Positions 48,544 through 58,129 are shown, numbered from the stretch's first letter. The stretch: DNA of 64,000 nt from Arthrobacter pascens (GCF_030815585.1 NZ_JAUSWY010000001.1:2480001-2544000); one strand, 5' to 3'. Numbers and translations: made by a program. Notes: a model not told the origin generated them from the letters alone.

Positions 48544-48801
48544 GTGGGACTGATTGACGATCTTAAGGGCAAGGCTCAGGGTCTCATTCGCGGAAACGAG
48601 CGGACCATCAAGGACGGCATCACAAAAGCCGGCGATTTCGTCGACTCAAAGACCGGCGGCAAGTACGCAGGTCATGTGAACAAAGTCCAGGACGGCGCTT
48701 CCAAACTTGTTGACAAGAACGACGGAACACCAGGCCAGGCACCCGCCAGCGAGCAGGTTCCGCCGGCCAACCCGGTTCCGCCGGTTGACAAGGCTCCGTA
48801 A
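48544..48801 (+). CDS. Rv0909/MT0933-type small protein (putative antitoxin)
   Basis: 85 residues. The N-terminal GLIDDLKGKAQGLIRGNERT, IKDGITKAGDFVDSKTGGKY and HVNKVQDGASKLVDKN form the short amphipathic-helix unit of the mycobacterial Rv0909-type family, annotated as antitoxins of Rv0910-type toxins. The C-terminus is a Pro-rich tail. GTG 48544 has GGGAGG at ideal spacing. No toxin gene lies next to it: the following gene is zapE on the other strand. In actinobacteria such stand-alone copies are common, so an antitoxin role is only nominal. Confidence 0.8.
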   Translation: MGLIDDLKGKAQGLIRGNERTIKDGITKAGDFVDSKTGGKYAGHVNKVQDGASKLVDKNDGTPGQAPASEQVPPANPVPPVDKAP

Positions 48802-48840
48802 GAAGGATTCGGCCAGGGCTTTGCCCTAGCACGTCAAGGG

Positions 48841-48874
48841 GGTGCAGGTCCCGCCGCGAGGCGGCACCTGCACC
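48841..48874. terminator. hairpin terminator between convergent genes
   Basis: Arms GGTGCAGGT / ACCTGCACC enclose an inner CCGCC-GCGA-GGCGG stem, followed by TTT. It lies between the Rv0909-type gene and zapE, which converge. Confidence 0.75.
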
Positions 48875-48924
48875 TTTGGCATTTAAAGCGGCGTTCAGGA
48901 AGCTAACCGGCGTTCAGGCAGCGG

Positions 48925-49962
48925 CTACGACGGCTCGTGGTTCTGGCCCTCGCGTGCAAGCGCAGTGAGCCGGGAGACGGCGCGGTAATACTTCTTGGTG
49001 TACCCGCCATGCATCATTTCGTCGGTGAAAAGCTGGTCGAAGGGAACACCGCTGGCCAGGATGGGAACGTCCTTGTCGTACAGCCGGTCAGCGAGCACCA
49101 CAAAGCGCAGCGCCACGGCCTGTTCGGTGATGGTTTCAACGTTGCGCCACACGACGCCGTCGATGCCGTCGATCAGTTGCCGGTAGCGGCTCGGATGCAC
49201 ACCTGCCAGGTGGCCGATCAACGTGCTGAATTCGTCCTGCGCCACGGTCTTACCGTCGAATTCGGCTTTCATCTGGGCTGCCAGCTGACTGTTCCTCAGC
49301 GGGGCCGGAGCGGCGGGCAGTCCGCGGTGGCGGAAGTCCTCGCCGTCGATCCGGATGACGTCGAACTGGTCCGCCAGCACCTGGATTTCACGTTGGAAGT
49401 CGACGGCGGCAAACCGGCCGTCTCCCAGCGAACCGGGAAGCGTGTTGGACGTTGCCGCGAGCTTGACTCCGGCGTCCGCCAGTTCCCGCATGAGCCTGGA
49501 CATCAGCACCGTGTCGCCCGGGTCGTCCAGCTCGAATTCGTCGATGCAGACGAGTTTGTAGTGGCTCAGCGCCTCCACGGTCTTACGGAAGGACAGCGCT
49601 CCCACCAGGTTGGTGTACTCCACAAACGTGCCAAAGGCCTTGGGTCCAGGGGCAGCATGCCACAGCGAGGCCAGCAGGTGGGTCTTGCCGACGCCAAATC
49701 CGCCGTCAAGGTAGATGCCTGCCCGGGATACGTCCTTCTTGGCAAAGAGCCTCTTGAACAGTCCGGCGCCGTCACCGGCACCGACTCCGCCGGCAAAACC
49801 CTCCAACGACCTGACCGCGCCTGCCTGGCTGGGCTGTTTCGGATCCGGCCGGTAGCTGGCAAATGAGACCTTGCCGAACCTCGGCGAGGGAAAGAAGCCC
49901 TTGAGGAGCTCATCCACCGAAACTGCCGGAGTGCGGGCGGCAAGCTGTTCGATCTGTACCAA
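48925..49962 (-). CDS. zapE: cell division protein ZapE (AFG1-like ATPase)
   Basis: About 345 residues from TTG 49962, which gives the family-like N-terminus VQIEQLAARTPAVSVDELLK; the frame extends to an ATG at 50067. The P-loop is YLDGGFGVGKTHLLASL and Walker B is LVCIDEFELDDPGD, with SFASYRPDP ahead of it as in other ZapE proteins. ZapE is a FtsZ-interacting ATPase in proteobacteria; its role in actinobacteria is less clear. It is divergent from the sulfurtransferase gene. Confidence 0.88.
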   Translation of the reverse strand: MVQIEQLAARTPAVSVDELLKGFFPSPRFGKVSFASYRPDPKQPSQAGAVRSLEGFAGGVGAGDGAGLFKRLFAKKDVSRAGIYLDGGFGVGKTHLLASLWHAAPGPKAFGTFVEYTNLVGALSFRKTVEALSHYKLVCIDEFELDDPGDTVLMSRLMRELADAGVKLAATSNTLPGSLGDGRFAAVDFQREIQVLADQFDVIRIDGEDFRHRGLPAAPAPLRNSQLAAQMKAEFDGKTVAQDEFSTLIGHLAGVHPSRYRQLIDGIDGVVWRNVETITEQAVALRFVVLADRLYDKDVPILASGVPFDQLFTDEMMHGGYTKKYYRAVSRLTALAREGQNHEPS

Positions 49963-50180
49963 GGTGGTCCGTTCTGCTGGTGGGTTGTCCCCAGAAAGAA
50001 TACCGCCAACACGGCTGGGCTCCCCTCGGCTTGTCGCCGGTCTGCGGCCCAACGTGACCAAGGCCATATTTCGCTCTGTTAACAGGAGGCGGACATTGCT
50101 GCCGGCCGTGGATAGTGTGGGAGCAAGTTTCCAACGTCCTTCTGCAGGTCCACCGTACGTTTCAGTGAAAGGCCATCACC

Positions 50181-51098
50181 GTGTCCTACCCAGTTGAACA
50201 GAACGAGAAGTTCGCCGCCTATGCCCGCCCGGAGCGTCTTGTTTCCACAGAGTGGCTCGCCGCCGCACTTGAAAGTGGTGCCGTTGCAGACGGAAAGCTT
50301 GTGGTGGTCGAATCCGACGAAGACGTCCTGCTCTACGAGACCGGCCATATCCCGGGCTCCGTAAAGATCGACTGGCACACAGACCTGAACGATGAGGTTA
50401 CCCGCGACTACGTGGACGGCCAGGCATTCGCGGCCCTGGCCGCTTCCAAGGGCATTTCACGCGACAGCACTGTGGTCATCTACGGCGACAAGTCCAACTG
50501 GTGGGCTGCCTACGCCCTCTGGGTCTTCACTCTGTTCGGGCACGAGGATGTCCGCCTGCTCGACGGCGGCCGCGATAAGTGGATCGCCGAAGGCCGGGAA
50601 CTGACCACAGACACCTCCACTCCGGCAGCCGGAGACTATCCGGTGGTTGAACGCGACGACGCGCCCATCCGGGCATTTAAGGACGACGTGCTGGCGCACT
50701 TGGGCAAGCCGCTCATTGACGTCCGGTCCCCCGAGGAATACACGGGGCAGCGCACCCACATGCCCGCCTACCCCGAGGAAGGCGCCCTCCGCGGCGGCCA
50801 TATCCCCACGGCGGCGTCCATTCCCTGGGCCCGCGCCGCTGCTGCGGACGGAACATACCGCACGCGCGAGGAACTGGAGGCCCTCTACCTCGGTGAAGCG
50901 GGCCTCGCCGAAGGCGATGACGTTGTGGCCTACTGCCGCATTGGCGAGCGTTCCAGTCACACCTGGTTTGCCCTCAAGTACCTGCTGGGCTTTGACACGG
51001 TCCGCAATTACGACGGTTCCTGGACCGAGTGGGGCAACGCTGTCCGCGTGCCCATCGTCAAAGGCGCGGACCGGGGCTCCGTCCCCGCAGCTGTCTGA
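50181..51098 (+). CDS. sseA: thiosulfate/3-mercaptopyruvate sulfurtransferase
   Basis: 305 residues: two tandem rhodanese domains (about 20-140 and 165-295). The second holds the active cysteine in [16 protein letters not shown]. The loop CRIGERS is closer to thiosulfate sulfurtransferases of the Mycobacterium CysA/SseA type. The linker has the conserved [16 protein letters not shown] 50181 with AAAGG. It lies upstream of sufE, on the same strand, at 94 bases, both being sulfur-transfer proteins. Confidence 0.93.
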   Translation: MSYPVEQNEKFAAYARPERLVSTEWLAAALESGAVADGKLVVVESDEDVLLYETGHIPGSVKIDWHTDLNDEVTRDYVDGQAFAALAASKGISRDSTVVIYGDKSNWWAAYALWVFTLFGHEDVRLLDGGRDKWIAEGRELTTDTSTPAAGDYPVVERDDAPIRAFKDDVLAHLGKPLIDVRSPEEYTGQRTHMPAYPEEGALRGGHIPTAASIPWARAAAADGTYRTREELEALYLGEAGLAEGDDVVAYCRIGERSSHTWFALKYLLGFDTVRNYDGSWTEWGNAVRVPIVKGADRGSVPAAV

Positions 51099-51192
51099 AA
51101 CTCCGGCGCGTCCCGACATGACGGTCCATTGTGACGGTCATTTGTGACAATCCAGCGCGGGCGGCGGGCAGAAATTGCGTAAGCTTGAACTG

Positions 51193-51639
51193 ATGACTAC
51201 TTATGCCCTGCCCGCCGCGCTGGCGGAAATCGTGGACGACTTCCAGGCCCTGACGGAGCCGGAACGGCTGCAACTGCTGCTTGAGTTCTCCCGCGAGCTG
51301 CCCGAACTTCCTGACCGGCTCAAGAACCACCCCGAGCTCCTGGAGCAGGTGGTGGAATGCCAGTCGCCGCTGTTCCTGACCATTGAGACGGAAGAGAACG
51401 ACGCCGTCCGGCTGTACTTCAAGGCGCCGCCGGAAGCCCCCACCACGCGGGGTTTCGCCGGGGTGCTCCATGAGGGACTCGACGGACTGACTGCGGATGA
51501 AATCCTAGCCGTGCCCGACGACATGCCGGAGCTGCTGGGTCTCACCCGCGCCATCACTCCGCTGCGGATGCGCGGCATGACGGCGATGCTGGGGCGCATC
51601 AAGCGCAAGGTTGCCGCCACGTCCCGGCTGCGCTCCTGA
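51193..51639 (+). CDS. sufE: SufE-like cysteine desulfuration protein
   Basis: 148 residues from ATG 51193. The sulfur-accepting cysteine is in QVVECQSPLFL, with the usual following acidic strand, and the C-terminal helix LTRAITPLRMRGMTAMLGRI is typical. It carries sulfur from a cysteine desulfurase to Fe-S assembly. It is downstream of the rhodanese gene; the pairing of rhodanese and sufE is common in actinobacteria. Confidence 0.93.
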   Translation: MTTYALPAALAEIVDDFQALTEPERLQLLLEFSRELPELPDRLKNHPELLEQVVECQSPLFLTIETEENDAVRLYFKAPPEAPTTRGFAGVLHEGLDGLTADEILAVPDDMPELLGLTRAITPLRMRGMTAMLGRIKRKVAATSRLRS

Positions 51640-51660
51640 TCCTGAACCGCACCTTTCCGG

Positions 51661-52158
51661 TTGGGACGCAAAGGCTTTTCACAGGGGACGCCGGCCACCG
51701 CGGTATTGACCGCGGCCGGCGTTCCCTTTGTGCTGCACCCGTATTCGCATGATCCGTCCGCCGCCAGCTACGGCGCTGAGGCAGCCGAAGCCCTGGGGAT
51801 TGATCCGGTGAGGGTTTTCAAAACCCTAATGGTCGAGGTGGAAGGACGGCTGGCGGTAGGTGTGGTGCCTGTGAGCGGAAATCTTGACCTGAAAGCGTTC
51901 GCTTCCGCCATGGGCGCCAAGAAAGCCACCATGGCGGATCCGGCCGCAGCTGAACGCCGCACGGGCTACGTCCTGGGCGGGATCTCTCCGCTCGGCCAGC
52001 GGCAGTCCTCGCCCACCGTGATCGACCACAGCGCCCTCGCCCTGGAGACCATGCTGGTTTCAGGGGGAAAGCGCGGGCTGGACATCGAAATGGCACCGGC
52101 GGAACTCATCCGCCTGACGGGTGCCATCACTGCCCCGATCGGCACGGGCAGAAGCTAA
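51661..52158 (+). CDS. ybaK: Cys-tRNA(Pro) deacylase, YbaK/EbsC-type
   Basis: 165 residues, starting at TTG 51661 (no better start in frame). It has the YbaK/ProX fold: TPATAVLTAAGVPFVLHPYS, the substrate-site lysine in VRVFKTLMVEV, GAKKATMADPAAAERRTGYV and GGISPLGQR. It removes Cys wrongly charged on tRNA-Pro. It overlaps the stop region of the converging hydrolase gene by four bases. Confidence 0.9.
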   Translation: MGRKGFSQGTPATAVLTAAGVPFVLHPYSHDPSAASYGAEAAEALGIDPVRVFKTLMVEVEGRLAVGVVPVSGNLDLKAFASAMGAKKATMADPAAAERRTGYVLGGISPLGQRQSSPTVIDHSALALETMLVSGGKRGLDIEMAPAELIRLTGAITAPIGTGRS

Positions 52159-53450
52159 CCCGGAATCGGACGATCATGCGGCTCCTCCGCCGCCTGGCCT
52201 GGGTTGGTGCGTGGCGCCAGCTGCTGCCGGAGCCACGCCTTGACGAGACCTTCCCAACGTCCCGGATCCACGTTCCACTCCTTGGTGTGCCTCGCGTGGT
52301 TGAAGGTTTCGAACGTGACCATTTCCGGATTTCGTTCGGCGAGGATGGCCGACGGACCGTAGGGTACGTATTCGTCATCAACGCTGTGGATGATGAGGGT
52401 GGGGGTCCGAAGCTCCACGGCGCGCGAGACCCAGTCCATGGCTTTCAGGTCCACCGGTGCAGACAGGCCGGTGAGCCTCCGGCCCAGCGGGTGTGCGAGC
52501 ATCAGTTGCCCGTACCTGCCAACCAGGGACGGGATCCTGTTGATCTCCGCATGATGGGCCAGGACGTTGACCCAGTTGATCACGGGGGCATCCAGGACCA
52601 TGGCCCGGATCACGCGGCGGTGCCGCGAAAGGTCCGCCGTCTGCAAGCAGATGGCACCTCCCATGGACCAGCCGAACAGGACTATCTCCTCGGCACCATT
52701 GGCCATGGCATATTCGATGGCGGCTTCCACGTCACGCCATTCCGTGGATCCCAGGCCGTAGCGGCCGTCGTCCGCGGACGGCGCCAGGCCGTCGTTGCGG
52801 TAGGAAACCAGCAGGCTGGGCAGCCCGAGCTCCAGGGCCGGGCGAACAGCCCTCAGTGCCTCCTGCCGGGTGGCCCCACGGCCGTGGACCATCACGGCCC
52901 ACGTGCTGGACTCCCCGCCAGCCCGGACCAGCCACGCAGGCGCCTGGCCGCCGTCGACCTCTATCAGGACGTCCTCGGCAGGCAGGCCGACGGCGGCAGG
53001 ATCCGGATGGATTGCACCGCTCCACCATCCACGGCGGGCCGTGTTGAGGTCGCCGCTGTAGACGGCCTCCACTTCCCGCAGAACCGTACGTTCAGCCGGC
53101 GAATAGGAGACGATCCGGCCGATGCGGGCGTGCCCTTTTCCGTCGTCGAAAAACAGACCGTATACGCCGTCCACGGTGGTGTCCTCGTTAGCCGCCAGGA
53201 TCACCTGCTGGCCCTGGCCTTCGCGGATCACAGCCAGGACTTCCTGGTTGGCTAATCGCTGCCGGGCGGGGGTGATCACCCGCCTGGCGAAATAGAGAGC
53301 CAGGGCCGAGGATCCGGTGGCCATCAAGCCGGCCAGGGCTCCCCCGGCGATGACCCCGCCGAGCGTCCACTTGGCCCGCAGCGACATCCGGGAGTCGGCC
53401 TGCGGCGAAACTTTGGCCGGCAGCGTTGGGGTGCGCGAAGAAGGTGCCAT
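52155..53450 (-). CDS. membrane-anchored alpha/beta hydrolase (core copy)
   Basis: 431 residues from ATG 53450. One transmembrane helix (about 30-52; VIAGGALAGLMATGSSALAL) precedes a beta-rich linker domain and a serine-hydrolase domain. The nucleophile is in LFGWSMGGAI, the acid in IIHSVDDEYVPYG, and the histidine in NHARHTKEWNVD. It is paralogous to the island gene at 14132-15391 along its whole length. Typical of Arthrobacter; substrate unknown. It is convergent with ybaK. Confidence 0.85.
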   Translation of the reverse strand: MAPSSRTPTLPAKVSPQADSRMSLRAKWTLGGVIAGGALAGLMATGSSALALYFARRVITPARQRLANQEVLAVIREGQGQQVILAANEDTTVDGVYGLFFDDGKGHARIGRIVSYSPAERTVLREVEAVYSGDLNTARRGWWSGAIHPDPAAVGLPAEDVLIEVDGGQAPAWLVRAGGESSTWAVMVHGRGATRQEALRAVRPALELGLPSLLVSYRNDGLAPSADDGRYGLGSTEWRDVEAAIEYAMANGAEEIVLFGWSMGGAICLQTADLSRHRRVIRAMVLDAPVINWVNVLAHHAEINRIPSLVGRYGQLMLAHPLGRRLTGLSAPVDLKAMDWVSRAVELRTPTLIIHSVDDEYVPYGPSAILAERNPEMVTFETFNHARHTKEWNVDPGRWEGLVKAWLRQQLAPRTNPGQAAEEPHDRPIPG

Positions 53451-53606
53451 GGAACTATTCTTACCGGCGCGGGCGGCGTGGCCATATTCCGGCGCCATGC
53501 CACCCCGGAATCCCGCTGCTGCCAGGCCCGTACGCAGGGCCCGCCCCCAGCGGCCGCACCGACACAAATGAATGCGAACGCCCATGCACAGGACTAGGCT
53601 GATCCC

Positions 53607-54098
53607 ATGAACGATCCAATCGTCATCCTGACCGAAGAACCCCTGGGCGCGGACGACCGCGTGAACATAGAGCGGCTGGTGGACGGCGCGGATACCGGCC
53701 TTGTGCTGCTGGTTCCGGCGAACACCGAGCGGCACCTGCTGGTGGATTTCCTGGAGCATCTTTCCATGCTGGAGGTTGCCAAGGCGTTCCGTGAACTGAC
53801 TTCCCGGGTCCCGGATCCCGCTGCTGAACGGGCGGAGGCGGCTGAGACGCTGGCCGTCTCGCTCGCCGCCCTTGAAGGGCTGGGCAGCGGAGTCACCGGT
53901 CAGGTGGTTGAGGGCGGTGCTGTCAACGGGCTGGTGGCCAAAGTCAAGGAGCTCGGCGCAGCCCAGGCTGTGGTGATCACCCGCCCGCACGCGGTAGCGG
54001 ACACTTTCCACACGGACTGGGCGAACAAAGCACAGGACCAGCTTGGCCTCCCGGTCCTCCACCTCTACGCCGGTTCGGGATTTATCGGCGACTCCTGA
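53607..54098 (+). CDS. conserved hypothetical protein
   Basis: 163 residues from ATG 53607. The sequence reads IVILTEEPLGADDRVNIERL, TGLVLLVPANTERHLLVDFL, then VKELGAAQAVVITRPHAVAD and LGLPVLHLYAGSGFIGDS. Alternating strands and helices with a C-terminal LPVLHLYAGS suggest a small alpha/beta domain of the universal-stress-protein type, but no ATP-binding motif is seen. It precedes msrB by 14 bases in the same direction, so they may be co-transcribed. Confidence 0.7.
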   Translation: MNDPIVILTEEPLGADDRVNIERLVDGADTGLVLLVPANTERHLLVDFLEHLSMLEVAKAFRELTSRVPDPAAERAEAAETLAVSLAALEGLGSGVTGQVVEGGAVNGLVAKVKELGAAQAVVITRPHAVADTFHTDWANKAQDQLGLPVLHLYAGSGFIGDS

Positions 54099-54112
54099 GC
54101 GTTGATTAGACT

Positions 54113-54616
54113 ATGAGCATCTTCGGAAACAATATTTTTGGCAACAAGGCCACAGATTCCATCCCGGGCACGGGCACCGGGCCAGCTGCCCCCCAGAAAT
54201 CGGATGCCGATTGGCGGCAGGAACTCACACCGGAGGAGTACCACGTACTCCGCGAAGCCGGGACCGAGCGCCCCTACACCGGCGAGTATTGGGACACCCA
54301 TACGGCTGGCGCATACCACTGCCGGGCCTGCGGGGCGGAACTCTTCACGAGCAACGAAAAATTCGACTCCCACTGCGGCTGGCCGTCCTTCTGGGCACCG
54401 CTCGCGGAAGGCGCCGTCCGCTATATCCACGACCGCACTTTAGGGATGGAGCGGGTGGAGGTCCGTTGTGCCAATTGTGATTCGCATCTGGGCCACGTCT
54501 TCGAAGGCGAAGGCTACGGAACCCCCACTGACCAGCGCTTCTGCATCAATTCCGTCTCTCTGAAACTCGTTCCCCGCAGTGACGCGGAGGAAGATTCCGG
54601 CAACACGGAATCCTGA
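54113..54616 (+). CDS. msrB: peptide-methionine (R)-S-oxide reductase
   Basis: 167 residues. The zinc-binding CxxC pairs are in YHCRACGAELF and VRCANCDSHLGHVF, and the catalytic cysteine is in RFCINSVSL. GWPSFWAP is the substrate pocket. Residues 1-33 form a poorly conserved leader (NIFGNKATDSIPGTG). It repairs oxidised methionine with thioredoxin as reductant. Confidence 0.95.
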   Translation: MSIFGNNIFGNKATDSIPGTGTGPAAPQKSDADWRQELTPEEYHVLREAGTERPYTGEYWDTHTAGAYHCRACGAELFTSNEKFDSHCGWPSFWAPLAEGAVRYIHDRTLGMERVEVRCANCDSHLGHVFEGEGYGTPTDQRFCINSVSLKLVPRSDAEEDSGNTES

Positions 54617-54769
54617 TTCCGTGCCAGGAACCGCACGGCTGGAGCTGGACGTCCGATTATCCAGTCCGAGGCGGAGAATTGCTTATGCTCAGCCGTATTT
54701 TGGGTTAGGAACTCTGACTGCTTGCTACGCTCGCCGTAGATGCCCAAGCAACCAGAAAGGCAGTCTACG

Positions 54770-56137
54770 ATGACCGAGACCGTGATCAGCGCCCCCACCA
54801 GGATCTCCGCGGACAATCCCGATTGGAACCGACTCAAGGCTGCCGCCACCGAACTCCAGGCACTCCAGGTCCAGGACGGCTCCATCCCCGTTGCGGCCGA
54901 GCACCCCGCTGCCCGGACCCACATCGCCGGCATCATTGAATCCATCGGGGCGCTTGCCCCGCTGTTCCCGCACGATGAGGCATACCTGGCTGCCGTGACA
55001 CGCGACTTTGAGGCGTGGGCCGAGGCCGGCTTCGGCGTGCCGGATTTCCTGTCCTCACTCCTGGCGTTCCAGCCCCAGCAGCAGCGTCAGGACGGGCTCC
55101 AGCATGTTGTCATCTTCCCCATGTACACGCAGAACGGCAGCAGCAGCAGGCTTGTGGAGGCTGTGCTTATCGAGGTGATCTGGCCTGATTTCATCGCCGG
55201 ACTGGAAGCTGGAGACTACTCCAACAGGCTATTTGTGCCCATCCGCTTCCTCGATTTCACGCCCGGATACAACACCAACTCGGCAGTGCTGTTCCCTGAA
55301 ACCGTGGGGGTGCGGCAGACGCCCACGTTCACATGGGGGGCGATCTTTGCGGACCGGGAGGCGGCCCGCTTCCGCCGGGTCCTGCGGGCGGCAGCGGACA
55401 TCACATCGCTTGAACTGCCGGCCGGCGCCGCGGAGCTGCTGGAGGACCAGGAGCTGACGGAGGCCACGTTTGTGATGTGGGACCTGATCCATGACCGGAC
55501 CCACATGCGCGGCGATCTCCCCTTTGACCCGTTTATGATCAAGCAGCGCATGCCGTTCTTCCTTTATTCATTGGAGGAACTCCGCTGCGACCTCACGGCC
55601 TTCCGGGAGTCCGTCCGGATTGAAAAGGACGAGGACGCCGAGCCGGAGGCCCGACGCCACGCGAAGCTGGTGCAGTACGCCATCATCTTCGACCGGATTT
55701 TCCGCTTCGCGATCACCGGCAGCCGGGTTCGGAACTATGACGGGCTGGGCGGTCAGTTGCTCTTCGCCTGGCTGCACCAGCACCGTGTCCTGCACTGGAC
55801 AGACAGCCGGCTCAGCATCGACTGGGAGCATGTGGCGGAGGCTGTCATTGCGCTGGGTGCCAGGATTGACGAGCTGTACTGGCGATCCATCGACCGGCCC
55901 AAGACGGCCCATTGGCTTGCCGCGTACCAGCTGATTTCCGGGACGGTCACGCCCCACCCTGCGTCGGTATGGGCCAGGGGGCCCGAGGCACTGCCCCTCG
56001 CCGGCCCCCCGCGGGGCCTGACGGACCAAGTCCTGGACGACGAATTCCCGCTGTCCATGTTCTACGAGGCATTGGAGAAGAAAATGCGTCCGGTCATCGA
56101 TTCTACGGCCGGGATCACCGGCGGTTCCGTCCTGTGA
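54770..56137 (+). CDS. DUF6421 family protein
   Basis: 455 residues, normal for this actinobacterial family of unknown function. The N-terminal helical part is followed by conserved blocks HVVIFPMYTQNGSSSRLVEA, RFLDFTPGYNTNSAVLFPET, FVMWDLIHDRTHMRGDLPFD and LFAWLHQHRVLHWTD. Several conserved histidines suggest metal binding, but this is not shown. ATG 54770 is well placed after AGAAAGG. Its TGA overlaps the GTG of the SDR gene, so the two are coupled. Confidence 0.85.
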   Translation: MTETVISAPTRISADNPDWNRLKAAATELQALQVQDGSIPVAAEHPAARTHIAGIIESIGALAPLFPHDEAYLAAVTRDFEAWAEAGFGVPDFLSSLLAFQPQQQRQDGLQHVVIFPMYTQNGSSSRLVEAVLIEVIWPDFIAGLEAGDYSNRLFVPIRFLDFTPGYNTNSAVLFPETVGVRQTPTFTWGAIFADREAARFRRVLRAAADITSLELPAGAAELLEDQELTEATFVMWDLIHDRTHMRGDLPFDPFMIKQRMPFFLYSLEELRCDLTAFRESVRIEKDEDAEPEARRHAKLVQYAIIFDRIFRFAITGSRVRNYDGLGGQLLFAWLHQHRVLHWTDSRLSIDWEHVAEAVIALGARIDELYWRSIDRPKTAHWLAAYQLISGTVTPHPASVWARGPEALPLAGPPRGLTDQVLDDEFPLSMFYEALEKKMRPVIDSTAGITGGSVL

Positions 56138-56919
56138 ACCAGTCCCGTCCCGTGAACCAGCCCAGTGCCGTGAACGATGCACAAGCCCTGAACGTCCTGG
56201 TCACCGGGGGCAGCGGAGCGTCCGGAGTTGCCGTGGCGGGCGCGCTCCGGCAGGCGGGCTTCCGGGTCTTCACTGTGGGGTCTGACAGGGCGCGGATCGA
56301 GGAAGCAGCAGCGCGGACCGGCGGCGGCGTCACTCCCCTGGTATGCGACCTGGCCGATCTGGCCGACGTCCAGGCTCTCCGGAAAACCCTTTCGGAAACC
56401 GCGGGAACCATCGATGCGGTAATCCATCTGGTGGGCGGCTGGCGCGGGGCGAACGGCATCGAGGACCAGACCGACGCCGACTGGGAGTTCCTGGAGCGCA
56501 CAGCGGTCACCACGCTCCGGAATGTCTCCCGCGTCTTCTACGCGGATCTGGCCGCCTCCCATTGCGGCCGGTTCGCCATGGTGTCGTCCACTGCGGTGGG
56601 CACACCCACCGCGGCGACCGCCAGCTATGTAGCGGCCAAAGCAGCCGCCGAGGCGTGGACCATGGCCCTGGCCGAAGGTTTCAGCCGGGACGCGGCTGGT
56701 GCCGCAAGCACAGATTCAGCCGGGGACCCAGCCCCCGTGCGCTGCGCCGCCGTCGTCCTGGTGGTGAAGGCACTGGTGGATGAGAGCATGCGGAGGAAGT
56801 ACCCGGAACGGACTTTTCCCGGCGCCACCGACGTCGAAGACCTGGCATCCGCCGTCGTCGGACTGTTCAGCAGTCCGGCCGGCGAGCTGAACGGCCGGCG
56901 CCTGCTGCTGGCCCCCTGA
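56134..56919 (+). CDS. short-chain dehydrogenase/reductase
   Basis: 261 residues from GTG 56134, which overlaps the DUF6421 stop (GTGA). Two more in-frame GTGs at 56152 and 56170, each 18 bases on, are alternatives. The Rossmann motif is LVTGGSGASGVAVAGAL, and VIHLVGGWRG replaces the usual NNAG. The catalytic segment is FAMVSSTAVGTPTAATASYV AAKAA-like: Ser, then Tyr and Lys in YVAAKAA. The family role alongside DUF6421 is conserved in related genomes as I recall, but the substrate is unknown. Confidence 0.82.
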   Translation: MNQSRPVNQPSAVNDAQALNVLVTGGSGASGVAVAGALRQAGFRVFTVGSDRARIEEAAARTGGGVTPLVCDLADLADVQALRKTLSETAGTIDAVIHLVGGWRGANGIEDQTDADWEFLERTAVTTLRNVSRVFYADLAASHCGRFAMVSSTAVGTPTAATASYVAAKAAAEAWTMALAEGFSRDAAGAASTDSAGDPAPVRCAAVVLVVKALVDESMRRKYPERTFPGATDVEDLASAVVGLFSSPAGELNGRRLLLAP

Positions 56920-56937
56920 CGTACATAGACTGAAAGT

Positions 56938-58068
56938 GTGAGCAAAGCAATGACAACCACAGCAGACACAGCAACATGGCGTGAAAATCCCGCCGCCAGC
57001 CGGCTGCATGACGCGGCCGTCCGCGGTTTCGCTTCGGACAACTACTCCGGCGTCCACCCGGAAGTCCTGGCTGCCCTGGCTGCGGCCAATGAGGGCCACC
57101 AGGTCTCGTACGGCGAGGACGACTACACGGCGCGGCTGCAGGAACTGATGGCTGACCACTTCGGATCCGGCATCGAATGCTTCCCGGTGTTCAACGGCAC
57201 GGGCGCCAACGTCCTGTCCCTCCAATCACTGCTTCCGCGCTGGGGAGCTGTGGTCTGTGCCTCCACTGCCCACATCAACATGGATGAGAACGGTGCTCCG
57301 GAACGGATTGGCGGCATCAAGCTCCTGCACGTGCCTACCTCCGATGGCAAGCTGACGCCGGAGCTCATTGACCGCGAGGCGTGGGGGTGGGGCGATGAGC
57401 ACCGCGCGCAGCCGCTGGCCGTGTCCATTACCCAGACCACGGAACTCGGCACGTGCTATACCCCCCAAGAGGTCCGGGCCATTGCGGAGCATGCCCACGC
57501 CAAGGGCATGAAACTCCACATGGACGGCGCCCGGCTGGCCAACGCCGCCGCACACCTGGAGGTGCCACTGCGGGCTTTCACGCGCGACGCCGGCGTGGAC
57601 ATCCTGTCCTTCGGCGGCACAAAGAACGGGCTGCTTTTCGGCGAGGTTGTGGTGGCTTTGAACCCCGAAGCGGCCCACGGCCTGGTCTACCTGCGCAAGA
57701 TGAACATGCAGCTTGCCTCCAAGATGCGGTTTCTGTCAGCGCAGTTCATCGCGCTGCTGGAAGGCGACCTGTGGCTCCGGTCGGCGTCCCACGCCAATGC
57801 GATGGCAGCCCGCCTCAGGGCCGCGGTGGACACCATCGACGGCGTGGAGCCAACTCAGAAGACCGAATCCAACGGGGTGTTTGCCGTCCTGCCCGAGGGC
57901 GTGGCGGGCAGGCTGCGGGAATCCTTCCGCTTCTACGACTGGAATGAAATGGCGCGGGAAGTCCGCTGGATGTGCTCCTTCGACACTAGCGAGGATGATA
58001 TTGATGCCTTTGTGGCAGCGATCCGCCAGGAACTGGCTGTCTACAACGCAGGCAAAGCTGGGACATAG
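56938..58068 (+). CDS. ltaE: low-specificity L-threonine aldolase
   Basis: 376 residues (GTG 56938; an ATG four codons later is possible). A PLP enzyme cleaving threonine to glycine and acetaldehyde. Signature blocks: FASDNYSGVHPEVLAALAAA, FNGTGANVLSLQSL, HINMDENGAPERIGGIKLL, MHMDGARLANAA-like KLHMDGARLANAAAHL, and the PLP lysine in LSFGGTKNGLLFGEVVV. It follows the SDR at 18 bases. Confidence 0.94.
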   Translation: MSKAMTTTADTATWRENPAASRLHDAAVRGFASDNYSGVHPEVLAALAAANEGHQVSYGEDDYTARLQELMADHFGSGIECFPVFNGTGANVLSLQSLLPRWGAVVCASTAHINMDENGAPERIGGIKLLHVPTSDGKLTPELIDREAWGWGDEHRAQPLAVSITQTTELGTCYTPQEVRAIAEHAHAKGMKLHMDGARLANAAAHLEVPLRAFTRDAGVDILSFGGTKNGLLFGEVVVALNPEAAHGLVYLRKMNMQLASKMRFLSAQFIALLEGDLWLRSASHANAMAARLRAAVDTIDGVEPTQKTESNGVFAVLPEGVAGRLRESFRFYDWNEMAREVRWMCSFDTSEDDIDAFVAAIRQELAVYNAGKAGT

Positions 58069-58129
58069 CATAGTGCGGCCGACGGCGAGCCTGCACTGCC
58101 TGCCGCCCGCGGTTGCGTAACCTGCGAAG

